Shown here in pieces: positions 1 through 14,293 of a stretch of DNA of 64,000 bases. Each line of letters opens with the position of its first letter. Position 1 is the stretch's first letter. The stretch spans positions 3,478,001 to 3,542,000 of the forward strand of contig JAQPZY010001659.1 of assembly GCA_029931535.1 (NCBI GenBank), in the 5' to 3' direction. Both the position numbers and the translations under genes were made by a program. The notes below the pieces were generated by a model. It was given only the letters and a program-made list of their open reading frames with translations. It was not told the DNA's origin and searched no databases. The DNA is from Margaritifera margaritifera (taxonomy: Eukaryota; Mollusca; Bivalvia; Unionida; Margaritiferidae).

Positions 1-1544
1 CTACTGGACCCCCAATCGAACTCTTTAATTAATGAATCTGATTATTTGGTCTTTTCATTTTTTACCCACATATTTTATTGGTCGTTTCTCATTCAATATC
101 ACATAGCAACCAAATAAATATGTGGCACACCAGAAATACTACAGTACATACATAAAAAGACTTAGAGAAACATATCAAATGTATACATTCAAGTGAGGAT
201 GTAGTTGATATTTTCTAGTTTTTTGCTAATTTTGTTAGCTTTTCTGTGGAATAAAGGTGCGAGGAAAATAAGTCAATGTTTATTTAGTAGCGGATGCTAT
301 TCATAGCCCCTGTAAAGTTCGGAATAATAGTTTTGTACTACATAAATATATGTACCTTTTACAAATAATAATGCAACAATGAATACTTTAATTTTCTATG
401 TTGTTCTTATGGCCAAATAGGAAAGTATTCGGTTTCACTGGTATAAAATATTTAACATCAAATAGAGATTTAAATCTTAACTGTACATTCATAAAATATA
501 AAACAAACATTGTTTCTCTTGACTCGCCACAGAAAGTATATAGTCCTGTTACAGAAAGTTTCTATTTCGTCAATTAAGCATTTATATAAATTATTATATG
601 AAAAAGTAAACACTTGAATGATTGAAGAATACAATCATCAGTAACTGTAAATAGTTTTGGGTAAATAGTTTGCCAGCAGTCTTCGATAGTAACATTTTCT
701 TTCTGCTGCTGATGCCATTTTTCTTGACATCAGAGAAGTTTTAATTTTATGAAGAAATATTTTTTTATAAAAGATTGTTGTTGCCTTAACAGTCTTTTTA
801 AGAAGAGTGACATAGATATTATTTATTTCCTCCAATCGTAATGAACCTGTAATCATATTTGTCCAATCTCTAGGAATAGTACTATTTAAGCTTTTGACTT
901 GCATAACATTTTTTTTTTACGAAATCTTTCTACAAGGTTATTCGTTGCTAAAAATTCACAATTTATATCTGCAATATTGTTTATAAAGTAAATATTCATT
1001 TTCTATACCATTCTTGAAATTGGGCAGTTTTACAATCTATTGTGATCATTTTTAAAACCGCAGTGGCTGTGAAAATTCATTACTTGGGCTGCGATGAAAT
1101 CATCTTGTATGTCTCGACAAGCTGAGAAAACACTTTGCCAAAAAGGAACAAAATTTGTAAGAAATTAAATATAACCCCTGTTTATTCATAAACCAGATTT
1201 TGTCTCCCCAAATTCTTTCATTTTTTTTCCATAATCAATAACTTCCACTTCAAATGACTAGGTGGACAGAGATTTTTTTTATCAAATATAGTTTCGAAAT
1301 TTTTCTTTTTATCCAATATAGTTTCAAAGCGATGCAGAACGATCGAATATGGGGCATTTTCAAATCACCTTCATCATATGCGTTTATCACGATATTTATT
1401 TTGATTTTATCTCTTTTTCCGTTCCAAACAAATTCAATCTCTTCAAAAATACACAGGGGGTGGGAGGATTTGGGAGAACGTTTATATTCAGTCTTTTATT
1501 TCCCACCGCATCAGCATTTCGTTGTTTGATATTGGTTAGTCGAG

Positions 1545-1548
<4 letters not shown>
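1..1548. other. AT-rich non-coding stretch, no recognised gene
   Basis: No family is recognised here on either strand. One 88-residue open frame on the minus strand (638-904) is basic and lysine-rich but shows no motif I can name. It may be chance or a scrap of a transposon. Confidence 0.5.

Positions 1549-1609
<61 letters not shown>
1549..1609. repeat. (TG)n microsatellite
   Basis: An uninterrupted TG dinucleotide run of about 30 units, followed by a T run and G run (1618-1636). Open frames across it code only for VC or TH repeats and are artefacts. Confidence 0.97.
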
Positions 1610-1613
<4 letters not shown>

Positions 1614-2232
1614 ACAATTTTTTTTGGGGGGGGGGGACACAATCTTGATCCATCTTTTGTAATTTAAAACGGTTTTATTGTTTTTATAAACCACGAAATG
1701 ACTGGGGTTTTTTTTGTTTGATTATTGATTTAGAACATATATTATCGTTTTGTTATAATCAGGATGGATATTGAGTACACTACATCAATTAATTCAACTA
1801 TGTAATCAAAATAATTAAATTCATTCAATTGTGGATAGTAATTTTGAAATTTTGTTTATTATATTCAGCCAAAATCCAAGAATACATTTTTAACATGTTT
1901 TGCTGAGTTATCTAGTCAATTATTATGCATTCTTGTTCGTTTCAAGAATATTATTCATCTACCTATGAATCTGTTTTCCTTATGATTGCCTTCAAATATT
2001 TTTCCAATTTTCCACTGTTTCTTTGTTCTGTCTCACACATAATGTCCCACTTAAGTATAGTATCTTAAACCATAAGTTCGGATCTAATAATAATTAGCTA
2101 CGTTATTGTTAGGCATCATTTTGGAAATGGTATTGATAGGAGAGATAATTAGGCCGTAGAAGACATTGTACAGATTTTGAAGGGCTTCCAAATTACCCCC
2201 TGAGTCATATAGTAAGGATCACAGCATGATGC

Positions 2233-2235
<3 letters not shown>
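1610..2235. other. Non-coding stretch, nothing recognised
   Basis: AT-rich sequence with no open frame or repeat boundary that I can support. Confidence 0.5.

Positions 2236-2303
<68 letters not shown>
2236..2303. repeat. (CT)n microsatellite
   Basis: About 34 CT units. It marks the left edge of a duplicated segment; the partner segment also begins with a shorter CT-rich run at 10,205-10,237. Confidence 0.97.
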
Positions 2304-2306
<3 letters not shown>

Positions 2307-3663
2307 GAAATAGGCTAAGACAAGTTCTCATTGAAACAGGCTAAGACAAGTTGCCATTGGCATTTACATTGATAGAGGAAATGACAGACTTAAAACAGGC
2401 TCCAAAATGTTAGCAGTGGCAAATTTAGATCCTATCTGACCGGGTTGAGGTAGGGGAGCAATAACCTACATAATATTGCCCACCCACGCACACACGTCAC
2501 ATTATAAAAATCTAACATCATGGGATGCATTCAAGATCCAAAATGTTCGTTATCATTTACTCATCCTTCTGAGACATAATACCCAAACTGATCACCCTTT
2601 CTTATTTGATGTAGTTCATGTTACAAGTTTAAGTTGTTTGTTTAATTGTTGTTGAGTTCAATATATCAACCTTTCCTTTTCTCTCCGTCTTCACTTATTT
2701 CATTTTTTTATATTCTTCGTAAGCCTCCCCCCCCCCTTCCCCTGAGGAACGGCGTCTCTGTTCTTGATTTTAAAAAAAATAAAAAAAATAAAAATTCAAT
2801 GCATAATTAAACACGCATTGAGGATGAGAACTATAGACGTTGTCGTGTGCACAATTCACTTCATATTCAGACGTAATACCCATTAAAACAACCAAATTGT
2901 AGATAGGTGAAAAATATGTTTCAAAATTACAATAAAGATATTTTTGCCATCGTGCATGCAAAGCTTTGACTTAACACCGTTTATTGAACACGTATATTTT
3001 TTAGCCGACATATATGCATCACTATGTCTCTGATTTTAATCATTTGTCTTTCATCTGTCGCAGCCGTTATAGACAAAGGTGTATGTATATCGATGATGCG
3101 TCTATCACATCGACCTTGAGGGTAGAAATAAGTCAGTACAGACGCTCATTATGTAATTACGATGACATTGGCAGACTGGTTTGAAGGAGATGTCTCTCAC
3201 TGTATTGAGCATGAAGCTCGAGGAGCTCTACACAGAGCAATGAAAATTTATCTGACACTGCACCCAGGTAAATATGATACTGGTTAACATCTACCGACTC
3301 TAAATGCTGATTTTTTTTAATAATGTATTATATTTTTCTGTATTATTCTTATATTTTCTATTCTCAAGCATGTTTTGCATTATCTTAAACTTCACCTGGA
3401 TGATGTGGTATAGTAATATTTTGCATTTATCTTTTTAAATTAGAGAGGCAATATGACTGGTTTGGTATGTTTTCAGTTCGATTACGTCACACATTGACTG
3501 AGATAAGAAGACGCATGGCCCCAGGTCACACAAATACAACCATCAGGGTAAAAATTTTAATAAGTCGTACATGGCCGTAGGGCCGAACACGACTATAATA
3601 TAAGATCAGTCAGTCAGATCACACAATCATTGTGATAGATCAAAGATACGCCAAATAAAGCGC

Positions 3664-3665
<2 letters not shown>

Positions 3666-3746
<81 letters not shown>
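3666..3746. repeat. (GA)n microsatellite
   Basis: A GA run with a few interruptions near its right end. The partner copy has a TG-GA compound repeat at the equivalent position (12,057-12,159). Confidence 0.95.
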
Positions 3747-3817
3747 CGAGATCAGTTATGAAGTGTATATCAAACGTCATAATCCTACATCTCATAAATT
3801 TATATTACTTCCAGCTG

Positions 3818-3879
<62 letters not shown>
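3818..3879. repeat. (TAA)n microsatellite
   Basis: About 20 trinucleotide units. It is absent from the matching position of the partner copy near 12,230, so it expanded after the duplication. Confidence 0.95.
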
Positions 3880-3880
<1 letters not shown>

Positions 3881-4320
3881 GGATTGTATTTCAAAGTACC
3901 GTGCTTTTTTTAACATACCTATACCCCGACCCAGTGCAACCCCTCTGATAGTGACCTAGGGTCATAAACCCATACTACCCACATTTATTATTAGTATTCT
4001 TGACATGACTATGTATCAATAAATTGTAGTAAAACTATTTGAAAATGAAACTGCAATTGAAAAAATTGTACATGTGACCTTTGATTCATCTCGAAGACTC
4101 CAAATTTGTTGCAATGAAATATGGTACATTTCTACCAGATGGAGCACTAGCTAATGTATTAAGCCTTTGAAAGTTCCTCTCGGCAAATTAGAAGGAGATT
4201 CAGAGCTACAGGCAGATGGACATACAGATCTTTGAGCTATTTACCAAACTATTCGATCTTAGTGTGGTGTTATCCTCAACATGCTTATCGGTACTATCAA
4301 ATATCAATGATACTCGGTAC

Positions 4321-4324
<4 letters not shown>

Positions 4325-4367
<43 letters not shown>
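4325..4367. repeat. (GA)n microsatellite
   Basis: About 21 GA units inside copy A of the long duplication; not present at the matching place in copy B. Confidence 0.95.
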
Positions 4368-4372
<5 letters not shown>

Positions 4373-5010
4373 CGAATTTGTAATATTGCTTATGAACAGA
4401 CAATTTAAAGGGAAACAAAGTAATAAGTTGGTAAACTTTTATAGAATGCCACATTAGTAATAACTTTCAATTGAATATCGCTTGGTTTATAGATATTGTC
4501 TCACAAACTATGTATTTCTTTGTTTTGTGACAGTTTTATCTCTTGATACATACGTACAATATTACAGAACATTTAGCATACTCGAATATGCGGATTTATA
4601 ATAAAATAATTTCTTTCTTTGTTTCTTATTTTGAAAGGACCGGTCTCGAGGATGGCTTGCATAATACAATCCTTTTTAAAGTAGAGAAAAGATCAGTTAG
4701 CGCCGGGATCTAGTTCCTTGGTTAGCGGCAGCTAGTGAAGCTAGGTACATTTCAACTTGTGGCGAGAAATTGTTAAAGAGATGTCATTTGGGTTGCTAAT
4801 TATGTTGTATTAAAATAAACCTTAAAGTTGAAACAATGGTACTGTAAAAGATATTTGGTATCCTATTTACACAAAGCCCCGAGGGAACAGATTTGCATAA
4901 ATGTGCATTGTATGAAGATATGGCGAATAGTTTTTACACACACACATGGAGAGAGTAGGAATGTAGAAAATACCGGAAGGAAATACATTTTTGTAAGAAA
5001 TGCCAAATTA

Positions 5011-5582
5011 TTTGCCATATTTATGTCCGAAATATTAAGATAGTGATGTTTGCCATATTTATGTCCAAAATACTAAGATCGTCAGGTTTGCCATATTTAT
5101 GTCCGAAATACTAAGATCGTGAGATTTGCTATATTTATGTCCAAAATACTAAGATCGTGAGATTTGCCATATTTATGTCCGAAATACTAAGATCGTGAGG
5201 TTTGCCATATTTATGTCCCAAATACTAAGATCGTGAGGTTTGCCATATTTATGTCCGAAATACTAAGACCGTGAGGTTTGCCATATTTATTTCCGAAATA
5301 CTAAGACCGTGAGGTTTGCCATATTTATTTCCGAAATACTAAGACCGTGAGGTTTGCCATATTTATTTCCGATATACTAAGACCGTGAGGTTTGCCATAT
5401 TTATTTCCGAAATACTAAGACCGTGAGGTTTGCCATATTTATTTCCGAAATACTAAGACCGTGAGGTTTGCCATATTTATTTCCGAAATACTAAGACCGT
5501 GAGGTTTGCCATATTTATTTCCGATATACTAAGATCGTGAGGTTTGCCATATTTATGTCCGAAATACTGAGATCGTGAGGTT
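5011..5582. repeat. 38-bp minisatellite, 15 units
   Basis: The anchor TGCCATATTTAT recurs at 5,013, 5,051, 5,089 and so on to 5,545, always 38 bp apart, giving 15 units with no length change. End units carry ATGTCCGAAATAC with GATCGTG; middle units carry ATTTCCGAAATAC with GACCGTG. A rarer variant (CCGATATAC) occurs twice, 152 bp or four units apart, which suggests that a four-unit block was duplicated. The array begins just after the end of copy A of the long duplication. Confidence 0.96.
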
Positions 5583-6510
5583 TTTGGTTGGCGGTGTGGT
5601 AAAATAATAAGCCTAAAACTAAGAAACAAACAGTAATAAACGTAATGAACAAATGGATTATGGTATGAAATACTTGCATTATTAACTTTTTATAATAACT
5701 TTATTTATTGCGGCGTTTTTCTGTAGGCTTTTTTAGTTTTAAAGAAACATATCCACAAATATTTTGCAAGAGTAATAGGTTGAGAAAAGTCAAATTACTT
5801 TTTTTCTCCATCAGATATTAATTAATCAAGATGAGCATCATTTAATTTCAAATCTGCTGTTTGGATACTTACAATGGTTATATTGGGCAGTATAGTCTCA
5901 CCCCAACGTCTACCCCCACCCCACCCACCCATCCCCTCCGTATTTTCTGAACACTTTTCAGTCCGATAGATGTGAACTATATGTGGTCTTAGAGTACATT
6001 AGACTTAAAAGCATTCAGAACAAGTCAACTACAGTATTTAGATTCCTCAACTTATTAAATCAAAATATAGTCATAATGATAATTACGGCGGTTGGAATGA
6101 TAGTCTTTAGATACACGACCTATAGCTTATAAATAACGAATTGTCTTTTTCAGATAGGGTAAGCTAGTGCGTTATTTTCATTTTCATCCTCTGTTCATCC
6201 AACTGATCATCCTATGTTAACAAGAAATACATGTATATATTTCTTTCAAATAATATATTAACATGTTTTGTTAACAATTGTGACTGAAAATAAGAACTAA
6301 CAAAAGTAAAGTATAAGATACAAAATATACATACAAATGGTGGATTCTTTTTAAAATAAAGATATGAAACCTATTGGACCGCAATTGTACAATAGGATCG
6401 AAAACAATTTGTTTTGGATTCTTTTTTAAAGAGCCACGAAATTTTAGCATTTATACACTAATTAAAGCTGTGTAATTTCATCCGATGAAAAACATAGGCT
6501 ACATATCAAT

Positions 6511-6566
<56 letters not shown>

Positions 6567-8214
6567 TGCATTAAAATAAAATTAAATCACACAACATAAA
6601 GTAATACTTTCTTATTATATTTCACAATAATGCTATGTTATACTACATTTAATGTAATATGATATAGCCTAAAAACTAAATAGTCTCCGTTGTACTGTTA
6701 TGATTAAATTCAACAAATTGCACAGAAAACACGCACCGTTATGATTAAGAGATTAAACTAGGTAGTAAACTGTAGAGCATATCAGGATGAACTATACAGT
6801 GCACAATTGTTCGCATTGTTGTATACTATTTAGTACACATCTTGTCAATACGTAGTGCACAGCTTTGTCAAACTTAGTCTTAACCATACTTTGTATGATG
6901 TGGACTAATTGTACGAAATCAAACTTAAAACAGTTTAAAGAAATTAACATAACTGCATTACAGCGAACATTAAGAGTAGATGTATTACGATTGTATAGTA
7001 TAGATGTCAACAATGCTGCTGATCGAAAGAAGATAAGGCCAATATTGTTGAAATTCCACCAATATTCTGTTTGGGAAAAGATTTGCAGTGTAGCATAAAG
7101 GGTTAATGGAAAAACCAAGGAGAGAAAGTTTGGATTTCGTAAACAGTATCAAGTTGGTGTTGTGGGGGGGGGGGGGGGCAAGAGAGAAGCTTACGAAATA
7201 ATGACTCAGGAACGAAGGAAAGGACATAGAGAGTAAATCTAATGAGATACAGACTTTATAACATTGGCAATCACCTGTAACAACCGTCAAAATAAGGATT
7301 CCACTAGGATAAGATTTCCATTCTATCTTTGAATGCATATGGAATACAAAGAAATTACGTGAGCAGGATTTTGTTAATTTTATATTTGACTTGGACATTT
7401 TACTTTTGAGCTAAGCCTGAGTGAATCTAAATGATAAATCTGTTTTGAACATGAATCGATTTGTGAGTGATCACATATATGCTAATAAACCACCCAATGA
7501 AAGCAGTGGGAAATTTAGTGGAGGGGATTTTTATTTATATAAATCATTGTTACATGGTAATGTGCCCATTGTTGAAAAATAAAAATATGGTTATTTGTGG
7601 CATTATTCGAAAAGTGTATTGTGAATTATGTTCGATTGGGTACGGTGTTTGAGATAGTCAGTGCTAAAATTGTAAACAAACTGTAATGATAAGCCTAACT
7701 AAATAAATAGCTGAATACTGATATTTGTCCTGTTTTGCGTATTGCTCATAGAGTAAGTAAAGATCATGTGCTGGATAAATGAGGTCAAAGGTTACTCGAT
7801 GTATGTAAAGTCACGGGATTGTTTTTTGCAATTGGCAGTTACACTCAATGATGGAATATGAGAATACACCTTCTACTCCACGAATGGGCGGAGTGTAGTG
7901 GATTATTTCCTTTTATCTTATCAAGATTTCATGTACATATACGAGTTTTGTGTACTTCCCTTCGGTGAATTTTCTGATTATGCACAACTGCATTTAAGTA
8001 TAAAATCGGTAAAAAAAAAATAAAAAAATAAGCGAGAAACTGATATAGGGTGATGATAAAAAGATTAATTTGTATCATGTTTGTAAGACAGCTATGAAGT
8101 ATCACGTGACCTAACTTCACGTGTCGGCAGTGCAAAGATCCCTCATGATTTAAATTATATTTTGTACAGTTGTTCTAATATTTGTTTGGAAATTATTTGG
8201 AAAGAAAGAATTTA
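5583..8214. other. Non-coding stretch, no recognised gene
   Basis: Several open frames of 60-137 residues exist (for example 6,985-7,398 minus and 6,865-7,098 plus), but none has a recognisable motif and they overlap each other on both strands. A G run lies at 7,164-7,177. I see no gene here. Confidence 0.5.
6511..6565. repeat. (TTTA)n microsatellite
   Basis: About 14 tetranucleotide units without interruption. Confidence 0.95.
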
Positions 8215-10204
8215 CGCAGTCTCATCAAAGCAAATCGAAAAGGCATGTTTTGTTTGATGACAATTATAAGAATACACTAAATGAGTTTAATGTACATATA
8301 AAAAATATCTTCGGAATTAAACTTAAAAAAAAATCAAGCTAGATTAATGTGTAATAAATATAGGAAGATTGCAAAGAAGAAGCATAAGGTTTAAAGGATA
8401 TCAAATTAATAAGTATAGCTAAATCTAATCTATTGGCTTTTGGGCAGAACTTGCCAAATATTTCGAAAAGAAACGAAAACCATGCAGTGAATTATGCCCA
8501 AATTATTTTTGTGTTAGCATTTCAAAAACATTTATCTTCGTGTTGAATTAATAATTTATCATTCTCAAAGATAATGAGCCAGTCTCATTAGACAGTAATA
8601 TAATTTATGGAGACCCATATATTGATATTTCATCTTTAAATGTTATAATTATTTTAGTAGAGTTGTTTAATGTTATTATCTGAAGTGGTCAATACCCAGA
8701 TTTATGGAATAAAGGTGTTATAGTAGCTTTTCATAAGAAAGGTAATATTATATATACAGACAATGCACTATTTTTTTTTGCAAAATTGAACAGTTATTAC
8801 AAACTACGCTGAATAATTTGGAATTGTATACCCGTTCCTTGAATCTTAATATTATAATTTTTGAAAGAGGCAAAAAGACAAACCTACCACTATATTACAA
8901 TGGTGTATTATTAGAAAATGTAGAGTTTTTTTTAAGTACCTAGGCTTGCATTTATTAAAAATGGTTCATGGATAAGTAAACAAAAGTAACTAAGTGATCA
9001 GGGGAGTTTAGTTCTTTTTAATGCATATAGATTATTTAAATACACTATTCCACCAGTAAGGGAAAAATGCAACCTTTTTAATAATCTCGTCAGATCTGTG
9101 CTTCATTATGTATTAAAGATCTGGGGCTTCCACCTAGGAAATGATTTTGAAAACAATTAATACAAATTTGTGTACCCGATTATTAGGGATGACAAGATCT
9201 ACACATTTTGGAATTTTTCTATGGTGAACTGGGAGGATACCCGCTTGAGAAATCAGAGTAATACGCCTATTAAAATTTTGAATATTTGTAAATACAGACA
9301 GACAGTTTTATTTATAGAACTTATACTATGTTTAAAAAACAAAAACAAAGCTGATAACGGTAAATTTTATAAAGGGGAAAAATTGGGCATTTTAAGTTAA
9401 AAACTGTTAGGTGATACAGGATTTTCTTTCTTATGGAATAATCAATTTAATATTGTGATTCCAGTCAATGAAATAAGAGACAGTTTTTTGGGGTTTTTTT
9501 TAGGGGGATATTAGTATAAGCTAAAATGGGTATCCTGTGTGAGGTCATCAAACAAGCTATATTATTATTCGTTGTATAAAGAATATGTATTATTTGAAAA
9601 GTACATGGATGTGATAAATGATGCTCGTTTTAAAACTGTATTAATTAGATTTAGAGCAGCACCGCATTTCTTGAACATAGGAAAGTGTAGTCACTAGGGA
9701 GTTCCAAGGAACGATCGGCTTTGTAATGAGTCAAAGTTAGGAGATGTTGAAATTGCGCAAAAATGTTTGCTTGTTTGTACCTTTCATAAGGAACTGAGAA
9801 TTAAATATTTATCACGATATTATTGTTCATGGCCGAATATAACAAAATTTAAAGCCATTATGTCTGTAAATTCAGAAAGAATCGTAAATGCACTGTCGAA
9901 ATTTATATACTTTGCATAACAGAAAAGGTCAGAAAATAACTAATTTCGTAAAAATATTTAAAGATTAAATTGCATTTGAAAACTAACAAAATTAATTATA
10001 ACTTGGTCTTTACGTATTATTTATTTAATGGTATTTTTGTAAAAAAAGTTTTGCTTCATTAAATGGTATGTATTTTATATTTAATATTCAATAGAATTAT
10101 GTTACATATCTTCTGCAGTATGACACGTGTTTGTATCCTCACGTCTGTAGCTATAAATTACTTGTGCAACTTAATGCTAAATAAAGTTTGTATTCTGTTC
10201 TGTT
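8215..10204 (+). mobile_element. 5'-truncated non-LTR retrotransposon (LINE), decayed
   Basis: Plus-strand translation in shifting frames gives a non-LTR reverse transcriptase tail. About 8,600-8,750 reads like the N-terminal RT region (a segment with PDLWNKG). About 8,750-8,960 reads YTDNALFF at the place of the catalytic YxDD box, then NNLELYTRSLNLN and FKYLGLHL, the motif-D and motif-E region typical of LINEs. 9,170-9,400 and 9,530-9,920 give the conserved C-terminal part, including GVPRNDRLC and LVCTFHKELR. Many stops and frameshifts break it. The 3' end has AATAAAGTTTGTATTCTG just before 10,204, typical of a LINE 3' terminus. The second Asp of the YxDD box is lost, so it cannot be active. 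The clade is not resolved by eye. Confidence 0.85.
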
Positions 10205-10744
10205 ATACATCTCTCCCTCTCTCTGTCTCTCTCTCATTGAGACAGGAGAAGTTCAATTGCCATTTACGCTGATACAGGTAATGAAACACAGAAAGCAGTG
10301 GGTATTTCTTAACGCTCGATACTGTTAAGACTGGCGAATCAAGGCCAGGACTGACCGGGATGGGGTGGGGTGGGGGCGAGGGCACAAAAACCCACATCCT
10401 GCATCTTCTTGCCCACCCACATGTGGAGGTGGTGGGGGTCGGAGCTGACAATCTACACCATCTTGCCCACCCACACGCATGCACGATAAATTAAAAACCT
10501 CTAACCTCATGGAATGCATTCAAGACCCAACATGTTCGCTATCATTTACTCATCCTTCTGAGACATAATAACAAAATTGATCACCCTTTTTATTTGATGT
10601 AGTTCATGTTACAAGTTAACGTTGTTTGTTTATTTGTTGGTCATTGCAATATACTACAACTTCCTAACTTATATCTTTCTCTCCATCTTCTCTTTATTGA
10701 AACTTTTTTTTTTCGTCATATGCGCTACCTCTTCCGCCATCTTT

Positions 10745-11290
10745 TGATAGCAGTTTTGCAGAAGTATATGAAATATGATTGGCAGAACATGGTCCCAAAC
10801 ACGAGCGACTGCCAAAGAATATCTTCTACGGCTAGCTGATGGAGGGAAAACGATCTCAGTGAGGTTAGCTGAAACGCTTCAAAGACTCCCTCGAGTCATC
10901 CTTGAAACACTTCAAACATTGACCTTGCGTCTTGGGAAGATTTCGCACAGGATCGTTCCATCAGGCGCAGTCTCATCCATACTGGAGCTACAGACTATGA
11001 GCTGAGGAGAATTGATTGCAGAGACAGTGCAGAAGCGCGATCAGCGTAAATCTCTGAATTGAAGCTCGTCCTCTGTTGACCAAGCAACTCCAAGCGGCAT
11101 CTCCTGTCCAGTGTGCCACAGACAGTTCAGAGCACAAATTGGCCTGATCAGCCACTCACGTGTTCACAGAAGCCAAACCAGTTAGTGATGTCATGGTCAT
11201 CTTCGAACTCGAAGGACGAACAACATGAGATATGACCATATGACCAGGATAAAATACGACCACGCGGAGAAGCGGTAGTTCTGTTATTGA
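10745..11290 (+). mobile_element. LINE ORF2 C-terminal fragment with C2H2-like finger
   Basis: The plus strand, in changing frames, reads a LINE C-terminal tail: first a basic segment with WEDFAQDR and IHTGATDYE (10,930-11,010), then a cysteine-histidine finger reading CHRQFRAQIGLISHSRVH (about 11,110-11,165), which has the Cys and the His-x4-His half of a C2H2 finger. This pattern is known from the C terminus of some non-LTR retrotransposons (family knowledge). The fragment lies within copy B of the long duplication and is absent from copy A, so it either inserted after the duplication or was lost from A. It is separate from the upstream LINE. Confidence 0.75.
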
Positions 11291-12055
11291 CAAAAAATAA
11301 ATGGAATAAATTAAGAGAGATGATATAAAAATAATTTCAAAGAGACGTAACAAACATTTAGGACGAGAACGATGGACGTTGTCATGTTCAGTTCGTATCT
11401 AGGCATAATTCTCATTAAAGCAACCAGATTAGTTGCTCAGTCGGAAATCGATTTTAAAGTTACAATAAAGATATTGTTGGCCAGTCATGCATACAAAGCG
11501 TTGACTTAACGCTGTTTAAGGAAGACATATTTTTTGCAGAGACATATGCCTCACTATGTCTCTGTTCTTATCGTTTGTTTTTCATCGGTCATATTAAAAA
11601 AGACAAAGGAATATCTATAGGGCATATACCACATCGACCTTGAGGGAGGAAATGAGTCAGTACAGATATTCATTATGTAATTATCATCAATAACATCGAC
11701 ACGTTGGAGAGAAGAAAGCACAGAGCAATTACAAGTTATCTCACACTACACCCCCCCCCCACCCGTAGTTACGCGACTGTTTAACATCCACCGAATCTAA
11801 GTGTTGATTTTTTTTACAAATAATTTAATATTCTTCTATATTATTCTTCTATTTCCTATTCTCAAGTATTATCACAAACTTCACTTTGATGACGTGCTAG
11901 AGTATAATTGCGCATGTCAGTCTTTTTAACCTCAAGAGGTAATATGATAGACATCAAATGTGTTTGCAAGATTACGTCACTCCTGGGGCTAAGATAAGGT
12001 ATACGCATGGCCCAAGGTCACACAATCAAGGTGATATATCAAATCCAACTAAAGC

Positions 12056-12159
<104 letters not shown>

Positions 12160-13994
12160 GAGTAATTATGAAGTATATGGCATACGTCATAATCATACAG
12201 CTCACCAATTTGAATTACTTCCAGCTGATTAAACAGAAATATATAAACTTAAACAGCTTTTAACTTTCTATGGCAAATTCATGTGCCTGTTTCTTTACAT
12301 ACCCTTCCCTCGACCCAAGCCCATCCCTCTGTAGTGATCCTAGGTCATAAACCCATATTATACACATTTATTATGTGTGTTCTTGACATGACTATGTATA
12401 AATAAAATGTAGTGAAATATTTTAAAATGTAACTGCAATTTAAATTATTGTACATATGACATTTGACCCCTTTTTCTGGAACACCAAACGTTGCCGCAAA
12501 AATATTTTCTTTACCCTATGGACCATTGGCTAATGTATTGAGTTTTGACAGTTCCACTCAGTGGTTTAAAAGGAGAAATCGAGCTACAGGCAGACAGACA
12601 TACAGATCTTTGAGTTATTTACCAAACTACTCCATTTTTGTGTGGTGTTATCCTCAACCTACTTCTCAGAACTATCATAAATCCATGATACTGGAATACT
12701 CGATGCAAAAATAAAATAAAAAATCTGTAATATTGGTTATGAACAGACAATTTAGAAGGAAAGAAAACCCAGTTTGGTAAAGGTTTAAAGAATGCCATTT
12801 AAGTAATAATTTTCAATTGAGTGTCGCATGGTTTATAGAAACTACGTAATTTTTTGTTTTGTGACAGCCTAATCTCTGGATACATACTTACAATACACAG
12901 AACATTCAGTAAACTCGAACGAACGGATTCATAATTAAATAATTTATTTTCTTTCTTCCTCCGTTGAAAGGACCAGATTCGAGTATGGCTTGCAGAAAGC
13001 AACCAATTTTCGTGCATAGAAGAGATTAGTTAGGGCAGGGACCTAGTTCCCATCGTTAGGGGCAGTGAAGCTAGTTAGATCGCTACTGGTCGCGAGAAAG
13101 TATTAAAGAGATATCAATTAGGTTGCTAATTATGCTTTGCGTAAGATAAACCTTAAGATGGAAACAATGATATTGTAAAGATCTTTGGCATCTTATTGCA
13201 CGAAGTCCTGAGGGTATCACATTTGCATAAATGTACATTGATATGAGGATACAGGGCATGGTTTTAACACACGTGCGAGGAGAGACAAGGGGAATGTAGA
13301 AAGACCCTGTGGTCATGGAACTAATGGTTGCAGAAGCTGCTATAGTTTGCTATTTGATAAAGTTTACGAACCTTTAATTCATCTACGACGATGAGCTCCG
13401 CGAATTTTACTAGATGCTTTGTTTGCACCTACCCCTCCCCCAACAACCCCCCCAACCCCCAACCCCCCCCCCAAAACAAAACAAGCAAAAGAAAACGGAA
13501 ATACCAACGTCTCTAATTCCCAAAACAAGTAAAATAACGTATTCATCTAGGAAAGAAACAATTTTGCCAGCACTCTTAAATAATCAACATATCACACTAC
13601 TAATAAAACCAAGAAAGCTGATACTGACTTTATTCGGATATGTATCAATATTTATTAAGCCCTATGTAATTTTGTCAAATAATTATCACATAGAATAGGT
13701 GGACAGGTAAAAGCATCAGTAGGAAAATCATCATATTTCACGGACTTTAAAAGCCATAGAGAGGGCACCTTTGAAACTGGAAAAAAGTTCCAGTTTTTCC
13801 ATATTTCCAACTAGATCTGACCTCATAATTTTAAGTTTGTACAGTTCATTTTGTAATATATTTCTTTATGATAAGTAGTTTCTTCCGTAATTGTTTCCTC
13901 GTCTTTTCATTTGTTCGTCACTATGTTCGAGTTCTTTTTTTATAAACTTATATTTTTGAGGCGGTATTTTTGACAGCTTTGATAAATTCTCTTA

Positions 13995-13996
<2 letters not shown>

Positions 13997-14037
<41 letters not shown>
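13997..14037. repeat. (TG)n microsatellite
   Basis: About 20 uninterrupted TG units. Confidence 0.95.
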
Positions 14038-14039
<2 letters not shown>

Positions 14040-14293
14040 AGTAAACGATCTTTTGACAATTTCTCCTTTTTGATCTGCATGTGAATGTTGTATTCTTTAA
14101 ATTTAATGAACATTTGATCCATTTCATATTTATTAATTTTGAAGCTCTGGATTTGTACGACTGAAATAGTGGATATCTATTTCCTCATGTACATTTTACT
14201 GGTTTCCTTTATGCAACAGTAGGTTGTAGTGGGTATTTATGTTGTGTTTCAGAAGAGTTTTCTCTGTCACAAAGTCTCTTTAATCTACCAAGA

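Larger units (their letters stand above)
2236..4975 (+). repeat. Diverged long duplication, copy A
   Basis: This segment matches 10,203-13,310 in order and orientation along its whole length. Shared blocks include the CT-rich start, a block around 2,535-2,630 (partner 10,515-10,610), one at 3,105-3,160 (partner 11,630-11,685), the GA run at 3,666, and the stretch 4,700-4,800 (partner 13,035-13,135). Divergence is large and microsatellites differ in length, so the duplication is old. It could be a segmental duplication or two copies of an unknown long interspersed repeat. No coding gene is recognised in it. Confidence 0.75.

Noticed and set aside
1349..1653. Open frames of about 90 residues over the TG repeat on both strands
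   Set aside because: They exist only because a dinucleotide repeat has no stop codons; the same applies to frames at 3,664, 4,206, 11,958, 12,026, 13,940, 26,682 and 26,781.
5011..5582. Regular direct repeats resembling a CRISPR array
   Set aside because: The whole 38 bp is repeated with no unique spacers, and the context is eukaryotic; it is a minisatellite. The same holds for 14,294-14,478.
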